A stretch of DNA of 64,000 bases from an uncultured Prevotellaceae bacterium (lineage in GTDB: Bacteria; Bacteroidota; Bacteroidia; Bacteroidales; Bacteroidaceae). The notes under the pieces are model-generated. The model ran no database searches and was not told the origin of the DNA. It saw only the letters and a program-made list of their open reading frames with translations. The first letter of the stretch is position 1. Each line of letters starts with the position of its first letter. This document shows positions 8,214-14,888 of this stretch, piece by piece. The stretch covers positions 1 to 64,000 of the forward strand of contig CAMHNI010000007.1 of the NCBI GenBank assembly GCA_946186505.1, in the 5' to 3' direction. A program made the translations under genes and the position numbers.

Positions 8214-10259
8214 TTATCCTTCGAACTCCTGCTTCTTGACAAGCCGAAGCAGGTATTCCACAGCCTTTGGTGCTTTCTCTCTCGCTATTATAAGCTTATG
8301 AGTAAACTCCTCTTCAGGCATCTCAGAGTTAAAGTCATCCACTAACTCGCGAGGGTCGTTGCTTGTTTTTACCAATACCAACCTCTTCCGTTTCATTATA
8401 AAGCGGAGCGAAAGAATTGCCTTGTCGTACTTCGGCCTTACCTTTATCAGTTCTTGCATAAGGTTAAGTCCTGGATCTCCGATATGGAGCTCGTTGAGCA
8501 TAGCAATCATATAGAGCACCTTCGCATCTGGCGTTGACATGTCGAAAACGTCGCCCATCAGCACATTCACGGCATCTGCCTCTTGATAACGTTCGAGTTT
8601 GGCCAGACAACGTGACTTCACATAGAGCGCCTCCTGGCATTGGTGCTGGGCCAGCACGCTATCGACATATTCCAAAGCCTGCTCAAACTCCCCAGCATAG
8701 AGGCTCAGCAAAGCCACGAGGAACTTGGGTGCCCAATGGTCAGCCGCTTTCAATTCTGTTGGTATCTCTTTGACGCATCCAAAGAGTTTATCATCACAGA
8801 TGACGGTATCAAGAAAACGCTTGGTCTGTTGCATTGCTTCCTTTATATCTCCTTCGGCAGCCTTTTTCTGAATCAGTATCAAGTACTGCTTGGCCGCCTC
8901 ATCATAGTCGTGATGAGCCAGAAACTGATAGACAGCCTTGCCACTCTCAATCTCGCTGTTGATGACCTGTTCGTCGTTATAGCCGTTGGCATACGCCAGC
9001 ACTTCACGGCTGGTATGGGCATACTGAGGAATGATAGGACGGGAAAGGAACAGTCCTTCTAACGAACGCACACGACTTAACGCCACATAAAGCTGGCCTG
9101 CAGCAAACATGCCTCGGCTCAAATCTAAATAGAGTTTATCGAACGTCATGCCCTGACTCTTATGTACCGTTATAGCCCAAGCCAAACGCAAAGGGTACTG
9201 TGTGAAGGTACCCATCAGCTCCTTCTTCATCTTCCGGGCCTCCTTGTCATACTCATAGCTGTACGACTCCCACGAGCAGTTAGGCACCACGTATGCAGCC
9301 CCGCCATCAGTTGTCACCTGTATCTCGTCCTTGCTCAGCTTGGTGACAGTACCGATGGTGCCGTTCACCCAACGCTTCTGCTGGTCATTGCGGGTAAACA
9401 TCACTTGGGCACCCACCTTCAGTTTCAAGGTCATATCCACAGGGAAGCGTTTCTCCTCGAACTTGCCCGTCACAGTTCCTTCGTAGATGTATTCCTCAGC
9501 TTCAATCTCGGCAAGCCGCTGCTGGTTGAGGTTATCTGCCGTTCTGTTGAGCGAAGCCAGTGTGATCACCATACCATCCTCCTTTGTAGGCTGGCAAACA
9601 CGCTCGTTCAGGTGCATCAAGTTCTCCGGTGTTGTCTTGTTCAGCCGCACATTCTCCAGAATACGCAGGAAGTCCTCGTCCTCCTGACGATACACCTTCT
9701 GGAACTCAATCTTCACCAGCCTCATCCGCTTGATGACGTCTGCCTTGTAAAAGAAGAAGTCTTCCGTATGGTAGAGGTCGTGCATCAGTTCATGCTCTGC
9801 GCCCTGCTTCACTACTGGCGGCAACTGGAACATATCGCCCACAAAGATGACCTGCTTGCCACCAAAGGGCAACGACGAACGCAGCGTCTTGCGCATCGTG
9901 TAGTCTATGGCATCAATGATGTCGCAACGAACCATTGACACCTCATCGATGATAATGGTGTCTGTGTGGATTAGCGTCAGGATACGTGCCTCACTCATCT
10001 TGCCCATCGTGCCTGGCGTGCAGACATCCATAGGCAGTCCGAAGAACGAGTGGATGGTATCGCCACCTGCTAAGATGGCTGCCACACCCGTCGGTGCCAG
10101 CGTGATGAACTGCTTATCCACCATCTTCTGCACATTGCGCAAAAAGGTTGTCTTACCTGTTCCTGCCCTACCAGTAAGGAAGAAACTACTGTTGGTGTTG
10201 GCAATCAGCTCGAAAGCCATCACCTGCTGCTTGTTCTGTGTGTCGATCATGTTCTCCAT
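8214..10259 (-). CDS. Pif1/RecD-type SF1B DNA helicase with C-terminal helical repeat region
   Basis: ATP-dependent 5'-3' DNA helicase. Walker A GRAGTGKT, Walker B DTIIIDEVSM, motif III GDMFQLPPV, and C-terminal motifs TVHKSQGMTFDKLYLDLSRG and QLYVALSRVRSLEGL are all intact within residues 1-430. Residues of about 430-680 form TPR-like helical repeats (AKQYLILIQKKAAEGDIKEA; ALYVKSRCLAKLERYQEADAV), a usual Bacteroidota extension. An upstream TTG (10277) exists, but the leader GATAAGACTATGG matches that of the preceding gene, so ATG 10259 is preferred. It follows the 10264 gene by 4 bp and belongs to the operon controlled from 11352-11428. Confidence 0.88.
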   Translation of the reverse strand: MENMIDTQNKQQVMAFELIANTNSSFFLTGRAGTGKTTFLRNVQKMVDKQFITLAPTGVAAILAGGDTIHSFFGLPMDVCTPGTMGKMSEARILTLIHTDTIIIDEVSMVRCDIIDAIDYTMRKTLRSSLPFGGKQVIFVGDMFQLPPVVKQGAEHELMHDLYHTEDFFFYKADVIKRMRLVKIEFQKVYRQEDEDFLRILENVRLNKTTPENLMHLNERVCQPTKEDGMVITLASLNRTADNLNQQRLAEIEAEEYIYEGTVTGKFEEKRFPVDMTLKLKVGAQVMFTRNDQQKRWVNGTIGTVTKLSKDEIQVTTDGGAAYVVPNCSWESYSYEYDKEARKMKKELMGTFTQYPLRLAWAITVHKSQGMTFDKLYLDLSRGMFAAGQLYVALSRVRSLEGLFLSRPIIPQYAHTSREVLAYANGYNDEQVINSEIESGKAVYQFLAHHDYDEAAKQYLILIQKKAAEGDIKEAMQQTKRFLDTVICDDKLFGCVKEIPTELKAADHWAPKFLVALLSLYAGEFEQALEYVDSVLAQHQCQEALYVKSRCLAKLERYQEADAVNVLMGDVFDMSTPDAKVLYMIAMLNELHIGDPGLNLMQELIKVRPKYDKAILSLRFIMKRKRLVLVKTSNDPRELVDDFNSEMPEEEFTHKLIIAREKAPKAVEYLLRLVKKQEFEG

Positions 10260-10263
10260 AGTC

Positions 10264-10770
10264 TTATCGCTGTTCAAGTTTTGGGAGTATTTGGGTTAAA
10301 CGTGTGTTGAAGTCGGGGTCGAGGAAGCTCTTATAGCATCCTGAGATCAGTGTCTGAGCCTGTTCTGCAATCTGCTCCGCCGGAGTACAGATGCGCTGGG
10401 TCTTCATGACGCCAGTCAGGAACTCCTTTACCATCAGTTCTGACTCCTGACGGATAAACGCCTCGTTGCGGAACACCTTGTCGTAGTCGCGCTTCTGGAT
10501 CAGTTCCATCTTCTGCCCGTTGAAGGCATACAGCTCAATGCTGTCGATGTAGGTCCAACTGTGGTACAGACCCACCTTCTCAACGATGACGATACGATCG
10601 CAGAAACGTATGCCAATGTAATGGCGGTGTCCTTTATTGCTTTCGTACTCGTCGCAGATGAACATCTTCTGGCTGTTGTCCCAAGTAGGAATATGTACGC
10701 GAGGGCTGCCGTATGTAGGCAGGATGCTGTCAAACAGGCTCTTGTTGATTGCTTTGGTCAGTGTTGCCAT
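10264..10770 (-). CDS. Hypothetical protein, paralogue of the next gene upstream
   Basis: 168 residues, cytoplasmic. The central region IRFCDRIVIVEKVGLYHSW, then IELYAFNGQKMELIQKRDY and a helical stretch ending LTGVMKTQ, aligns along its length with IRLSNRLMVYYDLGQGYAYT, IKLFCFDGQKANLIAQKYW and FLEGQLKLQ of the 10828-11274 product. The two are diverged tandem duplicates of one family. No function is recognised. Start leader GACAAGACTATGG. The gene sits 57 bp downstream of its paralogue and 4 bp before the helicase. Confidence 0.72.
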   Translation of the reverse strand: MATLTKAINKSLFDSILPTYGSPRVHIPTWDNSQKMFICDEYESNKGHRHYIGIRFCDRIVIVEKVGLYHSWTYIDSIELYAFNGQKMELIQKRDYDKVFRNEAFIRQESELMVKEFLTGVMKTQRICTPAEQIAEQAQTLISGCYKSFLDPDFNTRLTQILPKLEQR

Positions 10771-10827
10771 AGTCTTGTCGGTTTTTGTGGTTGAACTTCT
10801 TGTTATCCTTTTCGCAGGCAGTCGCCC

Positions 10828-11274
10828 TTAGGCTAACTGCTTGCGTTGTGTCTCTTCTACCATGCCTCGTGCGAAGCTGGCCAGTTCCTGGTCGCTGACG
10901 TGTGCGCCCTGCAACTTCAGTTGACCTTCCAGGAAGCCTTTCAGCATCAGAATGCACTGCTCCTTGGCGAACTGCTCGTTGAAGATGCGGTAGTCACAGC
11001 CACCCCAGTACTTCTGCGCAATGAGGTTTGCCTTTTGTCCGTCGAAGCAAAACAGCTTGATGCCATTCAAGAAGGTATAGGCGTAACCCTGTCCCAGGTC
11101 GTAGTATACCATCAGCCTGTTCGAGAGACGAATCGCCTTGTAGTACATATTCCCTGCTGCGCTGGTATAGCCCTGCGACAGAAATACGTTCTTAGCAGCA
11201 TTGTAGGTCAATTGCTCTCCAGAGAGTGCTGGTAGAGCCTTCGTTGCGATGGATTGGAGTGATGTGTTCATCAT
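10828..11274 (-). CDS. Hypothetical protein, first gene of the helicase operon
   Basis: 148 residues, cytoplasmic and mixed alpha/beta, homologous to the product of 10264-10770 (shared hydrophobic beta segments and xFDGQKxxLI motif). It is the first gene after the operator/promoter at 11352-11428. Its link to the helicase and to the sensor-kinase cassette through that promoter is the best clue to its role. Family not recognised. Two adjacent ATGs (11274, 11271) are possible starts. Confidence 0.7.
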   Translation of the reverse strand: MMNTSLQSIATKALPALSGEQLTYNAAKNVFLSQGYTSAAGNMYYKAIRLSNRLMVYYDLGQGYAYTFLNGIKLFCFDGQKANLIAQKYWGGCDYRIFNEQFAKEQCILMLKGFLEGQLKLQGAHVSDQELASFARGMVEETQRKQLA

Positions 11275-11351
11275 AGTAGTTGTCCATTTTTAGTTCCCAC
11301 CACTAACGTTTCGCAGCGTCAACTCTGGGGTGGTTTCAGAGATTGACGCTG

Positions 11352-11428
11352 CAAAGATACGGCAACTTTTTGATGCTTGCAAGAAAACAAGCCTTGCGAA
11401 CGGTTCAGTTCTACCTGGAACCGTTTTC
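11352..11428 (-). promoter_or_regulatory. Promoter with upstream inverted repeat, copy 1 (helicase operon)
   Basis: Minus strand: -7 box TATCTTTG (11352-11359), -33 TTG (11380-11382), spacer 20 bp. The 32-bp block 11397-11428 carries arms AACGGTTC/GAACCGTT (11399-11406, 11418-11425) and starts 14 bp upstream of the -33 box. Copies 2 and 3 (13753-13829, 17233-17306) have the same two distances. Expected to drive the genes at 11274 and below. Confidence 0.75.
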
Positions 11429-11433
11429 AGTAT

Positions 11434-12390
11434 TCAATCTTGAAATTGCCAATTTGCTAAATTCTGTTGTTTATCCATATGCATTGCTAAGTATGGGATA
11501 AACCAAGAAATAAGTTCAATTATAGCGAAAAGAAGAGATTGTATTATTAATGTATCTTCCCTTTCTGAAACAAATTGATGCACCTCATACTGAAGACTGG
11601 CACGTTTATGGGAACCATCTTGTACCATCCTTACTATAAATTGCATCATCATGTGAAGTGGCTTAGGCAATATTTCTTCATTCAGTTTAAACTTTTCTGC
11701 TTTTGAACATAAGAATAAACTAAAATTATTAAGTGAGAGTCCTTCGGGAACTATCCCGAAATAAGCAGATACTGCATTCATGTTTTCAAGAATTTCTGAA
11801 CGGAATTGGTTGAAATACCTTTCAGTACCAGTAAGAGAGCCTTCTCGACTTTGTTTGAGCAACTCTCTGATTAGGTTATATGATTTGGCATGGCATTGTT
11901 TGTCAAATATCTGAAAGTAATTAAGTTCCTGCTTATATTGATTGTCTATTTGAAATTCCGCACTATTTATTTTATCAACATCATCTTTTATTCTATTGAG
12001 AAGTGGTAGTAATCCATTCCCCTTAAAGAAAATGGCATTGTTGTCTTTGAAATAGCTCAACTCGTCCTCATCGACGAGATCAGACAGATTTACTCGCTGT
12101 GTATAGAGGTAGAATGGTAAATGCCTGTATTCGCCTATCAACCTCATTGCTCTTCTGAGACCAGAAACAATCGTTTCATCTGAAGGAGTAAAATCTCTTG
12201 CTGTAAAGTTTGCATCGACAATTACAGCATCAATGCGATAATTGACGTTTTTCAACTTCTCTTCTAGCATGGTAGCATTATTGCATTTTACGACATCAAC
12301 ATGCAGTTTTAACAACAGTGCCTTGCTGGTTTCATCCAGCAAAGCATCTATTTCGTCATCAGCCCATATAATCTGATACGTCTTTTCCAT
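11434..12390 (-). CDS. Receiver-domain protein with unrecognised C-terminal domain (partner of HsdS-like kinase)
   Basis: 318 residues. N-terminal receiver domain (about 1-140): acidic pocket WADDEID, phospho-acceptor aspartate in AVIVDANF (about residue 58), a threonine in YLYTQR and the lysine in IFFKG. The C-terminal ~170 residues are all-helical and hydrophobic (IIQSLLFAIIELISWFIPYLA) and contain no HTH or known enzymatic motif. They align with the other receiver in this locus: GIVPEG/GILPDW, an ILP...L...TR-like helix, and the end ANWQFQD/ANWDIKD. It follows the kinase gene by 20 bp; probable phosphotransfer partner. Confidence 0.8.
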   Translation of the reverse strand: MEKTYQIIWADDEIDALLDETSKALLLKLHVDVVKCNNATMLEEKLKNVNYRIDAVIVDANFTARDFTPSDETIVSGLRRAMRLIGEYRHLPFYLYTQRVNLSDLVDEDELSYFKDNNAIFFKGNGLLPLLNRIKDDVDKINSAEFQIDNQYKQELNYFQIFDKQCHAKSYNLIRELLKQSREGSLTGTERYFNQFRSEILENMNAVSAYFGIVPEGLSLNNFSLFLCSKAEKFKLNEEILPKPLHMMMQFIVRMVQDGSHKRASLQYEVHQFVSEREDTLIIQSLLFAIIELISWFIPYLAMHMDKQQNLANWQFQD

Positions 12391-12410
12391 AAAAAATCAT
12401 TTTTTAAGAA

Positions 12411-13715
12411 TTACAACTTTAAAGGAACAGTAACCATGAATGTTGTCCACCATTCATTTTTATTCGCAGATGAAACCTCTTCGCTTATAAAGTCAAGAGT
12501 TCCTCCCATCGAAGAAACAATTTTGAATACATGACTGCCACCAAGTCCAGATCGACCTGTTTCTGAACCGAATTTCCCAGAGGTAATGTAATCGTCAATG
12601 CTAAAGTCTTTCGGCATCGGCTTTCCATTATTACCGATGGCAATAATGACAGCATTCTTACTACCAATGGAAGTTCGGTCAAGATGTATCTTGACTATGT
12701 TTCCAGAAGCTTTGGTTTTATGGAATCCATGTCTATTTGCATTATCAAGCAGACAATCCATCATAATGGCAAGAGCTGTTTCGTTAGCAAGAATAGTATT
12801 CTCTTCTTCCAACTCACCATCGTAATAGAATTCGATAGAAAAGGTCTTGGAACCATAGTTTTCCCATCCAAGAATATACCGCTCAATAAAATCAACAATG
12901 TTTATCTTTCTCTTGGGATAATCATTGAAATCGACACCATTCATCTCTATCAGGCGCTTGATATATCCAAAGTTGTCTCGGATGTAGTTAATCCTCGACT
13001 TCCCTTCATCATCTACATCTAGCGAAAGAAGTTCCAGCGCGTTATTGATGCGCGTATATGGAGTACCTAATATATGAATTAGATCTGAAGAAGTCTTCTT
13101 GAGCATTTTCCGCTCTTTTGATGCCACAATATCATCAAGGTATTTTTCCTCAGCCCTGAATTCACTTATCCTATCCCTCTGTTGTGACAGAGAAGGAATC
13201 TCGCCCTTTAAGGAAACACCATGGCTGTCACTCATATCATATAGGAAACATTCCTCCATGGTGTGACTGGCTAAATCTCCATTTGGAAGTACAAACGCCT
13301 CAAAATAAAGGGAATAATCGCGACTTTTGAGTAACTTTTCCCAAAAGCCTTGTCTACATAGGAAGAGTACGAACTCTGGAAGCAGCTTACTGAAATCAAG
13401 GTTGAAAATCAAAAAGCCTTTGGGCGAATACTTACCCTCTTCTATTTTCTCGAAGCGGGCTGCAGGCACAAAGACAGGGCTATCCTGATTGGCTATCACA
13501 TAGGCCATTCTGGGATTCTTAATGTCTAACACTAGAGCTTTTCGATCCACCTTGTGGAAGGTTCGGTCGTTAACGACTCCGTCAGAGAGTTCAGAGGGAA
13601 TAACATAGATAGAATCCCAATCCTTTGCAAAGTTATCGGCAGTAAATACCTTACCTTTAGCCTCACCAAACTTCTCGAAATTAATCACGCCCAGACTACT
13701 GCCAAGATTACTCAT
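12411..13715 (-). CDS. Sensor histidine kinase with HsdS-like N-terminal target-recognition module
   Basis: 434 residues from ATG 13715; a TTG at 13724 would add three. Residues of about 40-190 resemble one half of a type I restriction specificity subunit: VLVLDIKNPRMAYV, SPVFVPAARF, GFLIFNLDFSKLLPEFVLFL and the closing IPSLSQQRDRISEF, which mimics the HsdS pattern of xPSLxxQxxI before its long helix. A DHp helix with the phospho-acceptor motif LIHILGTPYTRI (His about 214) follows, then a GHKL ATPase domain: N-box CLLDNANRHGF, G1 GNNGKPMP, G2 GRSGLGGSHVFKIV. No membrane segment, so it is cytoplasmic. Own promoter at 13753-13829. Confidence 0.82.
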   Translation of the reverse strand: MSNLGSSLGVINFEKFGEAKGKVFTADNFAKDWDSIYVIPSELSDGVVNDRTFHKVDRKALVLDIKNPRMAYVIANQDSPVFVPAARFEKIEEGKYSPKGFLIFNLDFSKLLPEFVLFLCRQGFWEKLLKSRDYSLYFEAFVLPNGDLASHTMEECFLYDMSDSHGVSLKGEIPSLSQQRDRISEFRAEEKYLDDIVASKERKMLKKTSSDLIHILGTPYTRINNALELLSLDVDDEGKSRINYIRDNFGYIKRLIEMNGVDFNDYPKRKINIVDFIERYILGWENYGSKTFSIEFYYDGELEEENTILANETALAIMMDCLLDNANRHGFHKTKASGNIVKIHLDRTSIGSKNAVIIAIGNNGKPMPKDFSIDDYITSGKFGSETGRSGLGGSHVFKIVSSMGGTLDFISEEVSSANKNEWWTTFMVTVPLKL

Positions 13716-13752
13716 AAAAATCAAAAATTAAAATTAAACTTTATTTCGTTTG

Positions 13753-13829
13753 CAAAGGTACAACCGATTTCCGTATGCTGCAAGCATTTCAGCAATACGA
13801 ACGGTTCAGTTCTACCTGGAACCGTTTTC
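13753..13829 (-). promoter_or_regulatory. Promoter with upstream inverted repeat, copy 2 (HsdS-like kinase unit)
   Basis: Minus strand -7 TACCTTTG (13753-13760), -33 TTG (13781-13783), spacer 20 bp; inverted repeat block 13798-13829, identical over 32 bp to copy 1, begins 14 bp upstream of -33. It overlaps the last codons of the 13812-14882 gene, so part of that gene's C-terminus (NGSR) is encoded by the repeat. Confidence 0.75.
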
Positions 13830-14882
13830 CTTCTTTATTTTTGCAGCTTTATAATCTTTAATATCCCAATTGGCGGCATTATTTTCGACATTTCTATTTT
13901 CTTTCAAATAGTTTCTGTACCATAGAATGAAATCACTTATTTGAAAAGCAAAACTCTTAAGAAGCAAGGTTGAATCATTGACTTTACTTAGATACTCTTC
14001 TTTTTTCACATCTTTTTCTTCCTTATTGTCAGAATGACAAAAGGCAGGTATTATTCTAGTCATACCTCTCAGTGTTTCTTTAAGAACAGCAGGAAGAATT
14101 TGTTTTTTACATTCGATAATAACTACATCATTCCCTTTTTCATCTTTTCTCATAGCTGACATACCTGATAACAAGCAACTGGACCATTGAAGGTTTACTT
14201 GCTTACCCCAATCAGGAAGAATGCCATGTGATGACATTGAACGGAAGATATATTCCAAGACGGTACGAGCTTTCTCGAACTTGTCGTTATAGTCCTTATC
14301 CTTAATATCTTTAGGGAAGTGTATTGGCACAAGCAAATCTTCCAGAGCATTATATCCGTTGTCATCTATGCCGCACTCTTCTACTGCCTCGAAAACATGA
14401 CGATATATCTCCTGAATCTGTATACGAGGAGATTTGTAAGCATGATAACGGATTCTTCTGAACAGTTTCTCGTTATCTACATTTTTGGAATAGTACTTTT
14501 TGTTTTCGCTATCAGTCCAGTCTTTGTCCCATTGCATACGCTCATCATTGATAGAATCTGACACCTCAGACTCATCACCACCAGTTAGGACATACCATGG
14601 AATGATGTGGCCGTTTTTCTCACTCAACACAGAAATATCCTTCAGAGCCTCACGTAGAAAAACAATGGCACTATCCTTGCTGTCACGATGGTGCTTACAT
14701 TTTGCATCAAGAATGATAGCAGACCATCGATCATAGTCCCCCTCCAATGCAGCTTTTGCATCATCCCAACATGGTAAAGGGACCAATTCCAAATCAAAAC
14801 TCTCTGCTTTTAGCGGATAAGTTTCTGTCACTTTAGGGTCGTCCTCGACCCATAGAACCTGTATCAAATCATACGCTTTCAT
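13812..14882 (-). CDS. Receiver-domain protein with unrecognised C-terminal domain (partner of HsdM-like kinase)
   Basis: 356 residues. Receiver domain about 1-175: acidic pocket VEDD, phospho-acceptor in AIILDAKC, threonine in YVLTGGDES and lysine in YYSKN. The loop after the aspartate is longer than usual, with HHRDSKDS. The C-terminal half is helical (LEDLLVPIHFP, ILPAVLKETLRGMTRI, SFAFQISDFILWYRNYL) and homologous to that of the 11434-12390 receiver, ending ANWDIKD. No DNA-binding motif is obvious. The start lies 6 bp from the stop of the kinase gene, indicating an operon and a cognate pair. Confidence 0.8.
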   Translation of the reverse strand: MKAYDLIQVLWVEDDPKVTETYPLKAESFDLELVPLPCWDDAKAALEGDYDRWSAIILDAKCKHHRDSKDSAIVFLREALKDISVLSEKNGHIIPWYVLTGGDESEVSDSINDERMQWDKDWTDSENKKYYSKNVDNEKLFRRIRYHAYKSPRIQIQEIYRHVFEAVEECGIDDNGYNALEDLLVPIHFPKDIKDKDYNDKFEKARTVLEYIFRSMSSHGILPDWGKQVNLQWSSCLLSGMSAMRKDEKGNDVVIIECKKQILPAVLKETLRGMTRIIPAFCHSDNKEEKDVKKEEYLSKVNDSTLLLKSFAFQISDFILWYRNYLKENRNVENNAANWDIKDYKAAKIKKENGSR

Positions 14883-14888
14883 ACCTTA

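Noticed and set aside
11397..11428. Inverted repeat at 11397-11428 as a plain terminator of the receiver gene
   Set aside because: The same block at 17278-17306 has no preceding gene, and the spacing to the -33 box is constant at all three sites; terminator function may still be secondary.
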